In this document: positions 1 to 11,010 of the stretch, one piece after another
Layout: the number at the start of each line of letters is the position of its first letter
Position numbering within the stretch: position 1 is the first letter of the stretch
Source: Camellia lanceoleosa
Lineage: Eukaryota > Streptophyta > Magnoliopsida > Ericales > Theaceae
Length of the DNA: 64,000 nucleotides
Assembly: GCA_025200525.1 (NCBI GenBank)
Contig: CM045761.1
Location: forward strand, 95,828,182-95,892,181
Direction: 5' to 3'
Notes under the pieces: model-generated
The model's input: only the letters and a program-made list of their open reading frames with translations
Database searches by the model: none
What the model was told of the DNA's origin: nothing
Position numbers and translations under genes: made by a program

Positions 1-488
1 TCTTAAGGTTTATATCTGGGGATATTTTGTTAGTTTTTTTTGATGTTTTATTGAGTATTCAACTCATGGTTTAAAAAGAGTACATTAAAGGTTTTGTTTG
101 TTATATACAAGAGAGAGAGAGAGTTGTTCTTCGGTGGATTCTGAAGAATTCGAGCATGAAGCTTCGGTGGATTCTGGAGTGACTCATCGTAAAGACAATT
201 CCGATGTGAAGACGGGGTTGGAAGTGGCACATAGAGGTTGGTTCAATTAGGCGTGGATTCGCTAGGTAATTGAGAGTATACCTGTGTAATTCCTTTAAAT
301 CTTCTTAGTGGATTGTTTTGTGGCTGTTGCCCGTGATTTTTTAATCATAGTTGGAGGTGTCTAATTGTGGTTTTTTCACGTAAAATCGTTGTGTCGATTT
401 GTCTTTGATTGTTTGATTGGGATTGTTATATTCTACTTAAAATTGGTACATAATCACAAATCAACATCTAGAGTTTCTAGATTTTTCA
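1..488 (+). repeat. 5' LTR, partial
   Basis: This is collinear with 3203-3714 of the 3' LTR. The main difference is the GA microsatellite, which is short here (about 111-124) and about 24 bases longer in the 3' copy. It ends in CA at 488, directly before the primer site. Confidence 0.88.
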
Positions 489-490
489 AT

Positions 491-502
491 TGGTATCAAA
501 GC
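491..502 (+). other. Primer-binding site, tRNA-iMet type
   Basis: The sequence TGGTATCAAAGC lies 2 bases after the LTR. It differs at one position from TGGTATCAGAGC, the usual plant Copia site complementary to the 3' end of initiator methionine tRNA. Confidence 0.8.
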
Positions 503-563
503 TGGTCGTTCTATTTTTTTTAAAAAAATTCTTTTAGAATGAGATCTTGTTTGATTTGTGATA

Positions 564-1442
564 ATGGATTCAATTCATGATGGAAATTCTATGGTTCGAC
601 CATCCTTACTTGACGAATCCTCGGAGAGTGATGATGAAGAGCTTGAGCAAGCTTATGAAAAGTTGTATAAGGAGTCTCGTAACTTATTCAAATTAAATGA
701 CAAACTCATAAAGAAACACAAAGCATGTGAAAGTGAGAATGTCAAATTTAAGGAGGAGATTTCCGAGGCCAGGATTGATGCCATCAAGATAGCTAATGAT
801 CAACAAGCTCTTTGTGCAAAACTCTTGACTTGTGAGACAGAGAGGAATGAGCTATAGCAAATCTATGCAATATATGAAGAAAAGATTGAAAGTCTCGAGA
901 TGTCTCAAGTTGCCTTGGAGGAGCTAATCATCAAGAAAGAGGAAGAACTCAAGTGTGTTATGGCTACCATTGGTCTTTGGAACAAAAGATCAAAGACTTT
1001 GGACAACATCATTGGGTCTCAACAAATTTGTTCTGACAAGAGTGGCATTGGTTTTGATGGTAAGAAAGAGCAAAAACAGAGTGCTTCTACATCTCATGAT
1101 ACAAGAACTTAAGGAAAGGGAAAACAAGAAATTCAACATAAGGATGGACTTCTCAAACTTTCTAGAGTTGGTAAGGTAAAAGAAAAGAAGGTACACCCTG
1201 TACACCCTATTTTTATTTGTCATCATTGTGGTATGCATGGTCATATTCGCCCTTATTGTTATAAGTTGCATGTGAGAGTATATTTGCCTAGACCTATGAA
1301 TAGGAAGTTGGAAACCAAGTCGAGACAGGTTCTCATTGAAAGCAAAGGGAACTGCAACGTCAAGACACCACCCAAAAACCGCAATGCTTACAACTTTGTT
1401 TATACTAAAGCGGTTTGGGTGAGAAAATTTGACTTGTGTTAA
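564..1442 (+). pseudogene. Gag-like protein remnant with coiled coil and CCHC zinc knuckle
   Basis: One frame runs from ATG 564 to the stop at 1440-1442, about 290 codons, broken by in-frame stops at 855-857 and 1110-1112. The first half is very rich in Glu and Lys with heptad-like spacing and is probably a coiled coil. A zinc knuckle of the form C-x2-C-x4-H-x4-C (CHHCGMHGHIRPYC) lies near 1220-1260. It is followed by a basic stretch and a VWVRK motif. In plant Copia elements this arrangement belongs to the C-terminal half of Gag, which packages element RNA. The N-terminal Gag domain and all of Pol are missing. The two stops make it non-functional here, unless they are sequence errors. Confidence 0.72.
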
Positions 1443-2997
1443 TCTGTTTATTTGTTTTAGTTTTTGGGTTTATGTGTGCTTGTTCGTTTTCTGACTTGTT
1501 TTGTTTAAAAAAAAAAAAAAATGTGTGCGTTTTCGTTTTTTTGTCTTACTTTGGTTAAGAAAAAAAAAATAAAAAAATAAAAAAAATCCAAAAAGATTTT
1601 CTTAGTATGGTTTTGCAAGCTTGAAATTTTTGAGTAGTTCTTGGTGCATATTGGAATTGATGAGAATATCCATTACATGTTAATATGTGTGTGCTTTTTG
1701 TGGTCATTACTCATTTTGGAGTGTGTGTTTTTTTATTATTATGTCTCATTTTGTACACACTCTTGAATTAGCAAATATCAGAGTCTTTCGCCTCAGTGAT
1801 TATTTTTTTCTATGGACTTTTGGCATGGTATCTTTTGTTTTTCTAGAGGAATTGACCTATACTAGCACATCATGGGTGATGTTGAGTCTCTTAACCACCT
1901 TCCATTTTTTAGCATTTCCATGGCTTTCCCTTCTATTCTTTGTAGTCCAGGCATGAGGAAAATGCTACCTCAGAGTCACCAACCAGGCCATCCTTATTAT
2001 ATCCATGCTTCTCTAGTTCGGTTTCCATACTCTTGAGCGTATCAGCCGCCAATGAGTGTGCAAAAGAAAGAAAAGATGTGCAAAAGTAAGAAAAGAAAAG
2101 AAAAAGATATTAAAAAAAAAGGAAAAAAAAAAAAAAGGATTCATTAATTGAAGGGGAGCCTCCACCTTTACTCAACAAATATTCCTTGATTCCTAGTGGT
2201 TTGACTTTCCTGTATTGTGCTTAGATTCTCTAGTCGGAGGTCCAGCTTTTATATCACTACTAGGCTTTGAATCTTGTGTTTGTCGAATCCCAAGAGTCAT
2301 AAACACACTTTTATCATGGGATCTATGCTTTTCACATAATGCATCACTTTTTTTTATGAGGAATTTTCTAGAGGCTGTGCACATTGTGTTTTCAAGTAAT
2401 TGTGCTTCTTGGATAGTCTTGTGTGCATTAAGGTACTAATCTGAAATTCCTTGTCTGCTCCACCATATTATTTTTTGTTTTTTTTCTTCTTGTTCACTGT
2501 TTTTAGTGTGTGTGGTTGTTTTTAGTGAGGGGGAGTTTGGTTTATTGTTACAAAAGTTTGTTCACATGATCACTTTGATTTGTTTGGTAAGGAAGATTGG
2601 CTTTAGTTGTTTTGCATGTTGCTTTGCATTCTTGCATGCTCCTGATATTTACATCATCATATCATTGCTTGTGTGGTTTATGATCATGCTTTAGTTGATT
2701 GAGCTTCCTTTGTCAATTCGTGACAAAAAGGTGTTGTTCATGTTTTCATGCTACATGTTCTTAATATCTCCAAGTTGCATCTCTTCATGTTTTCCATCTC
2801 ATGCTTCAAGATAATCTTGTCATATGTTTATTATTTTTTTCATATACTCTTGTGGCATTAATAGTTGTTTTGAAGATTGTGGCACTAATAACTGTTTTGC
2901 AGATCATGACCTTGAGATAGAAGTTGGCTTTTGTTAGCTGTAATGGGTTGGGGTGATTAGGATTTTATTTGTTAGGTGTGTTTTGTCACGGCATTGC
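1443..2997 (+). other. Non-coding interior of the short LTR element
   Basis: No reading frame with recognisable similarity is present. The region holds T-rich and A-rich tracts (about 1507-1590 and 2090-2140). It occupies the place where pol would be in a complete Copia element. It may be decayed or replaced sequence retained as spacer. Confidence 0.5.
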
Positions 2998-3009
2998 CAA
3001 AGGGGGAGA
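2998..3009 (+). other. Polypurine tract
   Basis: A purine run (AAAGGGGGAGA) sits immediately before the TGTTAGG start of the 3' LTR. This is the expected place for the plus-strand primer. Confidence 0.8.
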
Positions 3010-3010
3010 T

Positions 3011-3308
3011 TGTTAGGTTTTATTCTTGGCAATCCCGTTTGACAAGGATTTCTCTAAGAAGTTGGTTTCTTCCAAAACTAGGATTACTTTTGGATTTCTA
3101 TAAGTAATTGGATTTCTTCCAAAACTAGGATTACTTTGATTTTCTATAAGTAGTTGGTTTTCTCCTAAAACTAGAGTAATTCCTCCAGATCTTCTTTTTG
3201 GTTCTTAAGGTTTATATCTTGGGATATTTTGTTAGTTTTTTTTGATGTTTTATTGAGTATTCAACTCATGGTTTAAAAAGAGTACATCAAAGGTTTTGTT
3301 TGTTATAT

Positions 3309-3351
<43 letters not shown>

Positions 3352-3714
3352 GTTCTTCGGTGGATTCTGAAAAATTCGAACTTGAAGTTTCGGTGGATTC
3401 TGGAGTGGCTCATCGTAAAGACAATTCCGAGGTGAAGACGGGGTTGGGAGAGGCACATAGAGGTAGGTTCAATTAGGCGTGGATTCGCTAGGTAATTGAG
3501 AGTATACCTGTGTAATTCCTTTAAATCTTCTTAGTGGATTGCTTTGTGGCTATTGCCCATGGTTTTTTAATCACAGTTGGAGGTGTCCAATTGTGGTTTT
3601 TCCACGTAAAATCGTTGTGTCGATTTGTCTTTAATTGTTTGATTGAGATTGTTATATTTTGCTTAAAATTGGTACATAATCACAAATCAACATCTAGAGT
3701 TTCTAGATTTTTCA
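3011..3714 (+). repeat. 3' LTR, complete (704 bp)
   Basis: It starts TGTTAGG and ends TTTTTCA. A GA microsatellite spans about 3312-3348. Its last 512 bases pair with the partial 5' LTR at window position 1. Confidence 0.88.
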
Positions 3715-3902
3715 TAGTTAATATATTAATTATTGCAATTTAATTCTTAATGTATTGAATTTTTGTTTAATTAGTCCCAACACATTAACATAATTGAAAT
3801 ATTAGAAATTAATGTGATAGAAAAATGCATCAATGTTTTGAAGACTACAGTATATTTAATTCGTTGTTTATTGATATACATTCAAACACTTTATATATAT
3901 AT

Positions 3903-4438
3903 ATATATATATCAAAAATGATTCAGACACCCAAATTTAGGGACCCTCTTGACCCTTAAAATGATCTGAACCACTCATATAATTTATTTATTTATTTGAA
4001 TAAATTACAAATACACCCTCTAAGATTTGCTTAAAATACGAATTGCCCCTGTGATTTGGAAAATTACAAATACTTTCCTGTCAAAATTTTTTATTTAACA
4101 GAATTAATTGAAAAAGTAAAATTTCTAACTGTTCACCTATACAATAATAAAATTATCTGAATTATTAATTGAAATAAAATTTTAACGTTATTAAAAACTG
4201 TTAATTAACTTGATGATTTATTAATAAAATAAATTATTTGTGATGAAATTAGAAACCTTAGGGGGCATAATGTAATTTCTAGAACCACAGGAGATAATTT
4301 GTAATTTAAGTAAATTTCAAGGGGTGTGTTTGCAATTTACTAATTTGTTTCCTATTTCTCTCACATGAGTGATTCAAATCATTTTAGGGATTATGAGAAT
4401 CTTCAAAATTGAGAGTCTCGATCATTGTTGATATATAT
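3903..4438. mobile_element. Inverted-repeat element with a second MITE nested inside
   Basis: The left arm (about 3903-3985) and right arm (about 4350-4438) are imperfect reverse complements. Both contain an AAATGATCTGAACCACTCAT-like stretch next to a TATATATATC end. Between them sits an independent inverted-repeat unit at 4001-4341. Superfamily not assigned. An AT microsatellite (about 3892-3912) abuts the left edge. Confidence 0.55.
4001..4341. mobile_element. MITE of about 340 bp, TAAATTACAAATACACCC family
   Basis: The left end TAAATTACAAATACACCC is matched in reverse complement by the right end at about 4320-4341. A closely similar full copy lies at 47243-47589 and a truncated one at 15483-15730. 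It is A+T rich and has no coding capacity. Confidence 0.7.
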
Positions 4439-4744
4439 ACATATATATTTCCTTCTCACTTGTCAGTCCCCTGGTATTCAAATGAAGATTTATCAAACGT
4501 ACGACGTGGTTGACAATTAACAGTGGATTCACCTTGCAAATTATATCTTTATAAGCTTAAAAGTATATCTAACCATATAAATAATAGGACAATGCCAAAC
4601 TACCCATATATCATATATCTATGGGAGTGTTTGGCCTGTTAGTTTTTTATTTTTTGGTTTTAAAATAGTCAATAAATATAAAATAGATTAAAATAGTTCA
4701 AGAGAAGACCGCCAAGCTGTCATCAGATTCAACAAAGAGGACCA

Positions 4745-6597
4745 GGGCTGTTCACAGTATTTGTGGATAACCTACCGGAATCTATGGTGCCAAAAAGCCT
4801 ATTTATTCTGTTCAACAACTATGGTGTGGTGAAGGATGTCTCTATCCTGAACAAAAGGAGAAAAGCTACTGGGTCAAGATTTGGTTTTGTTAGATATGAT
4901 TGTGAAATAGCAACAAAGGTAGCAGTTCAAAAAGCAGATGAAATATTGTATGATGACAAGGTTTTGAACGTGAGGATAACTGAGTTTGGAAACGAAGTTT
5001 AGTATCAAAAGAAAGAAGAGGCTAGAGAAGGTAAGGCTATCCAGACTGAATAAAGGAAGTACAGGAAGCCTACAACAGGGGGCATTGGTCAGAGAACCTA
5101 TGCTGATGTAGTACAAGAACTAAGAAAGGACAATCACATGATAACTACAAGAGCATAGGAAGTTGGAAATAGATGGCTATATGAAAGTTTAGTAGTAAAG
5201 CTCAAATCATTCTTTTCTTTCAATGCTTTCAAAGAAGAGTTCAGCAAAAGAGGGATAAATGAGGTGATCATTAGAGATGGTAGAGGCAAAGTAGCATTAC
5301 TATCATTCAAATCTATGGAACATATGAAGGAATGGAACAAAAGAATAGATGAATGGATATATGAGTGGTGTGTATCAATGGAAGAGTGGGAAAAAGGAAA
5401 AGTCATTGACTATGAAAGGTGTGTGTGGTTGTCATGTTATGGCATTCCTGTTAATCTATGGAATAATGGAACCTTCAAGGAGATTGGAACAATTTGGAGA
5501 GAAGTTGTCCAACATGATGAAGATACTAGTAATTTGAAGTCATTTCAATGCGGAAAAGTAAAAATTATCACTAGTAATAGAGAGCTTATTAATAAAGTGA
5601 TCATGTTAGAGTGTAATGGAAAGCATTATCCAGTTAGAGTGACTGAAGATTTATCCCCACCAGTATGGTCAAGCTCTGGATTGTGCAGTTATCAGAACAA
5701 AGAAGGACTATTCTCTATCTCTGGCAATGGGGATGGCATGAACGCAGGCATCAAAGATGACAGGGTGGAAGTAGAGAAGGAAGATGGAAGTAGAGTTGAT
5801 GTGGCACTTACTAATGATGTGGCTAGCATTGTCAAAGACACATTGGAGGGTAGATTACACGTAATGGAAGGTAGGGATAGTAAGGTGTTAGAAGCCACAG
5901 TGAGGAAGTCAGATGATGGCTCAGGGAACTCATAGTTGGGGGCTCTGGTAATGATGGTGCTTTGAAGAGTGTGGATAAGTTTTCGAAAAAGGTGGCTGAG
6001 CATCTCCACTGTATTGATGACAGTATACACACGGCTGGGTTTATGAAGAGTTTGAGTGGGCCAAAGATTGTTAGGCCTAACATCGATTTAGAAGTAGTGC
6101 TACATAGATCCTAAGTTGAAGCTTGTCTTGTTAGGCCAGTTGAGCTTTCACTATCAAACTTGAGTGATTGTGTAGCCCAATCACAGTTCAATGTAGATGG
6201 AGCCTGAGTAACTAAGAAGGATGGGAAGGGTAGAAAAGCAATGGATAACAGAGAAATTGTTTCTGATAGCAAGGGATTATATGAACAAAGGAGAAGAAAA
6301 GTTGCAAAAAGGAGTGGCATGGCACTTCCAAAAGGAAAACTACTCCTAAAAAGCTTCAATAGGGGTGCCATTTTCAGAGCAACTGCTGTTGCAATCTCAA
6401 ACTCATTATCGTTTAATAGTGAACTGAGTAAAAAAAGGGAAAGACTGATCAAGGAGGCTAAAGCAATAGTCCAGATAGGGAAATCACTTGGCATAAATTT
6501 TGATGGGAAGGAGGATGATGTGATAGAGAAAATTGTTCAGTTAGAAGGCAAGGACTTGGAGAGGATTGATGCTGGTGGAAAGGGAGCTAAAGTCTGA
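4745..6597 (+). pseudogene. LINE ORF1: RRM and DUF4283-like RNA-binding protein
   Basis: The frame opens with an RNA-recognition motif. RNP2 reads VFVDNLP (about 4757-4777) and RNP1 reads GSRFGFVRY (about 4877-4903). The same frame continues to 5935 through several stops (for example 5000-5002 and about 5051), with the region RCVWLSCYGIPVNLW typical of plant L1 ORF1 and DUF4283 proteins. A frameshift then moves the rest to the frame of 6241-6597, which is rich in Lys and Arg. In intact L1 elements ORF1 coats the LINE RNA. Here several stops and at least one frameshift make it a relic. No zinc knuckle was recognised. Confidence 0.75.
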
Positions 6598-9289
6598 ATT
6601 ACCAATAGAGGGGTTTAGGTGTATTTGTTGTTTCCTTAATGAAGATAATGTTATGGAATGTATGTGGTCTAAGAAGACCAGAGAAAATGGGTAAAATTAA
6701 GAACTTGATAAAAGAAAAAGGAATGGATGTTGTGTTACTACAAGAAACAAAGAGAAGTAGTATGGATGAAGTGTTTAGTAAATCGATTTGACCATTTGAT
6801 AAAATGGAGTATATGGGAGTAGATGCTGAAGGCAGTGCTGGGGGTTTATTGTGTATTTGGAACTCTGATAGATTTAAGTTAGTAGATTGTTGCGGCTCCA
6901 AACATTTTATCATATTGTCAGGTATTGTTGGATTATCTTTTGATTGCTCTGTGGTGAATGTTTATGCTCTAAATGATGTTAGTAAGAGAAGGCAGCTATG
7001 GGAATCATTAAGGAGATTGAAACTCTTCTACCCTAATCCATGGTGCATGGGTAGAGATTTTAATGAAATTAGATTTATTAGTGGAATGAAGGGTTGCTCT
7101 AGAAACGAGAGAGGTATGAATGATTTTAATGATATGATACATCATTTGAATCTAGTTGATTTGCCAATGATGGGTAGAAGTTTTACATGGTGCAATGCAC
7201 AAGGTGAGGAGAGATGGAACAGGATAGATAGATTTCTATTAGAGAGTAGATGGATTGAGGAGTATTTTTTCAAGCAATGGGGACTTCCTAGAACAATCTC
7301 TGATCATTGTCCAGTCTTATTAATAGAGGATGAGAGGAATTAGGGACCAAAATCATTCAGGTTTATTAATGCTTGGCTACTTCATCCTAATTTCAAAACA
7401 GAAGTGAAGAACTCATGGAATAAAGCAGTTGAACCAAGATGGGCTGGGTATAGATTGATGAGGAAATTTGCAAAACTTAGAGCCAATCTCAAAAGATGGA
7501 ACTCAGAGGTGTTTGGAAATATGGAAACCCAATTAAAGCAAGCAGAGGAGGATTTACATGAATTGGACTTGGTGGCAAGAGAGAGATCTTTGTCAGAATC
7601 AAAAGCAATCAGAATGAGAGAAGTTAGAGGGCAGGTATGCGATCTGAGCAGGAGGAAGGAGAGTTTATGGCACCAAAAATCTAGAATGATGTGGGCTAAG
7701 TGTGGGGATAAGAATACAAGGTTCTTTCATTTGATGGCAAGCTCGAGACAAAAGAGAAATTTACTTGATTAAGTTGTAGAAGATGGGGTGAGGTTGGTGG
7801 AGCCAGCTAGCAATCAGTTCATTGGCACTTTGAGAGATTATTTACTGAAGATTGGTTTTCAAGGCCTAAACTTCTTGGCCTATTTGCAACCATAAATTCT
7901 GTTGTGCAGGTTGAATACTTAGAAGCAAAGTTTTCAGAGCATGAGATATGGGCTGCTTTACAAGATTGTGATAGAAATAAGGCTCCTGGACCAGATGGGT
8001 TCAATCTAGTTTGCATTTAGAAGTGCTGGAAGGTAATAAAGAGAGAAATACTACAATTCATGCATGAGTTTCATTCAAATGGGAAGCTGGTCTCAGGTTT
8101 AAATAGCTCTTTTATCACCCTAATACCAAAGAAGGAGAACCCATGTGAGTTAAGTGATTATAGGCCAATCTGCTTAGTCAATTCAGTGTATAAAGTTTTA
8201 GCTAAAGTGATCTCTAAAAGACTGAAGAGGGTATTGTCAGCAATCATTAGTGAAGTCCAAACAGTTTTTTTAAAGGGAAGATTCATTCTTGATGGTAGTT
8301 TGATTGCTAATGAAGTGGAGCATTGGTGGAAAGCTGAAAAGATGAAAGGTATTATTCTTAAATTGGACTTTGAAAAGGCATACTGTAGACACCCTATTTT
8401 TGACCGACCTTAAGACTCAGACGTCACCGATTGAGCGCTTGGTGATGTTGCATATTGTGCTCGTTCTGAGGTTGCGGAGTCCCGGTTACGAGCCTTGCCT
8501 CTGGACTTCCGGACTCTTTTGTGCTTTGCCTCGGTTTGCGAACCAGGCTCGGTTTTCTCTGTTTTCTCTTTGAGAAGGGAGGGAGAGGTCTCGTAGATCA
8601 TCTCTCAATGGCCGTAGGCTACATTTCGTGGCCATAGGCCATTTTGCCCATTTTGGGGCCGGTTCGGCCGAGTTAGGCCGTGTGGCGCGATACGCGACCG
8701 GCTAACGACCTCCGTTTCGCCGGAGTTTTGGCATGCATCCTATTTACTCCTTTTTAGGGACACTGTGGTCCGAGAGACCAACCGTGGTCGGACACCACTT
8801 AGGTGCTTAATGACCCACTTCGGGGCCCCGAATTACGTGTTTCGGCTCCCGAGCCTTCATTATACATCTTTGGGCTTCGACCCGAACTTGAGATAGTCAT
8901 ATTTTGAGGTCCGTTTCATGTTTGATTAAGGACCTTTTACTGTTTGACATCTCCATTTGTCACTTGCCTTTTTTACCTCTTTTTGGGCCTTTTTGCACGG
9001 TATTTTAGGCGTACTTGTGGGCTGCGTTGGACTTGGTCGTAAACTACAAAGCGTCTTATTTTGAGCCCTCTTCGACTTTGTTGAAGGACTCTCGGCCGTT
9101 TGAAACCCGTACCTGCCACTTTCTCTTTTGGCCATTTTTTGAGGGAAACTTGAATTGTTTCCCCCCCCTTTTTCCCCCCTCTTTTTCCCCCTCTTTTCTA
9201 AACGTTTTTGCCTACTAATACAGCCCTCCAGATCTGTTTTAAGGGTTAGAAAGTCTGATTTGGGAGCTCATATATTGTATCTCTCTCTC

Positions 9290-9297
9290 TATATATT
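9290..9297 (+). promoter_or_regulatory. Possible TATA box of the solo LTR
   Basis: TATATATT follows a CT-rich run and lies about 0.9 kb into the LTR. A C-rich leader-like sequence follows at about 9320-9375. This is a plausible start site for retroelement transcription, with no direct support. Confidence 0.4.
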
Positions 9298-10398
9298 CTA
9301 ACCATCAAAATACCAAAATCCTTCAAGTTCTCCTTTTCTTCATCACCACCTAGCACCACCACCACCACTCCATTTCCAGCGACTTGGAGCTCATCTCAGA
9401 GGCTAATAGGCACCATTTTCAGTCCTAGAAGCAGCCAAGGTTTTGGTCTACAAGGGTAAGCACTCATTTCCTTTTGAGCTCCATTTTGTACCATTTTTCT
9501 ACCCTCTTTGCTTGTTGTTTTAAGCTCCGACCAAAACTTAAAGTGACCATTTTTGAGCTTATTTTCATCTTCCCTTAAGGGTTCTTACCTATTTGGGACT
9601 TGCTACTACCACTTGTTTCAATTCCTCTTTGAATGCCATTATTTTGCATGCTATTGTTAGCTCATTTTTAATCTGTTTTTGAGCATGTAATAAACTGTAA
9701 GTAGGCTCATTTTGAGCCCTTCTTCAACATTGAAGAAGGGCTCAACCATGTTTTGCCTCTCTATCATGCACTTGCTTTGTAATCTCTCATATTTACCGTA
9801 AAATTGCATGATTTGTTTGGTCTGTCTAGCTTCGTTTTTCGGCCATCATGAGGTCTGGAAAGAGTCTTATTTTGACCTTATGGACATATTTCATGAAGGG
9901 TCTTTGTTGGTTGGATGAATGTTTAGGGTACCTCATGTTATGGCCTATAGTATCCTAGTTTTTGCATGGCATTCTTAGCATATTTTCACCGATTTGAGGC
10001 ATGTCATCTCAGTAAATATGCATATTTTTGGTCCCTCATCGTGTTGTAGAAGGAAATTTTTTCATTTGAATATCGTATACATCACTTGTTTCAATACCCT
10101 CTCTTGGCCCCGTTTTTGCATGCCATTGTTGTCCTATCTATGCTTACTATTTGGCCATGTTTTGTCTTTGTAAAAATGCTATTTTGGGGCTGCCTTGCTA
10201 TTTTTGCATGTCGTGTACCAATTGTGCATATTTAGTATAGCTATAGGCCATTTCGGCGCCTAAATTCGCATTTCGGGACTATTCCGCATCGGTGTACTTT
10301 GGCCATGATTCGACTGTTTTCCCCTACATTTCAGTGCTGAAATTCCATTAGTATGTTTGCATATCATTTGCCATGTCATTTCATGCTTTATGCCATTG

Positions 10399-11010
10399 CC
10401 TCGGTTTATGCGTGTGCACGATTCCGAGGCACTTCATTTTCATCCATCGGCCTCTTATGTGGGTGAGGTGAGGCTCTCTCATGTTAGTGTAAGTCCAATT
10501 TGCATTTTAGTGTCATTCCATGCCTTAGGGCCATTGCCTCGGTTTGCGTCTGCAGTGCACGCATTTCGAGGCACTTCATTTTTATCGATGGCCTCTTATG
10601 TGAGTGTGGCCGAGGCCCACTTATGTTAGTGTAAGTCCATATTGCATTGTATATGCCATTTTAGTCTCATTGCATTGCGTATGCCATGTCCTCGGTTCAC
10701 GCGTGCATACGTCGGCGCATTTCGAGCGTCCCATTTTCATCTTGTGGCCACTGATTTTGGCATGCTTGTGAGCCATCCATGTTAGTTTAAGTCCATCATT
10801 GCATCGCATGTTCATATGTCATGTTTCATGCCTTGCCATGCTTTGATAGAGTGGCATTCGTGCCTTAGGATCGGTCCTCGCTTATGCGTGCATACGTCAC
10901 GCATTTCGAGAATCCCATTTTCCTCTAATGGCCACTGATGTGAGTGTGGTTGAGGCCCATTCACATTGGTGTAAGTCCATCTTGCATTGTGTATGCCATG
11001 TTTCAATGCG
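10399..11010 (+). repeat. Degenerate tandem sub-repeats inside the long LTR (about 4 units)
   Basis: A unit beginning CCTCGGTTTATGCGTG and containing CGCATTTCGAG, CCCATTTTCAT, TGTGAGTGTGG and GTGTAAGTCCAT recurs. Unit starts are near 10399, 10537, 10690 and 10876, so the period varies from about 138 to 186 bp. Confidence 0.75.

Larger units (their letters stand above)
1..3714 (+). mobile_element. Short Copia-type LTR retrotransposon, gag only (left end cut by window)
   Basis: Two copies of one sequence flank this stretch. Position 1 onward matches 3203 onward, and both copies end in TTTTTCA. The 5' copy is followed by an initiator-Met-tRNA-like primer site. The 3' copy is preceded by a polypurine tract and starts TGTTAGG, so the LTRs have the usual TG...CA ends. 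The interior is only about 2.5 kb. It holds one gag-like frame with a CCHC knuckle and no protease, integrase or reverse transcriptase. It is therefore either an internally deleted copy or a non-autonomous family mobilised by a full Copia relative. About 200 bases of the 5' LTR lie outside the window, so the target duplication cannot be checked. Confidence 0.85.

Noticed and set aside
4874..6494. Minus-strand frames opposite LINE ORF1
   Set aside because: They are shadows of the coding strand; the plus-strand frame contains the RRM.
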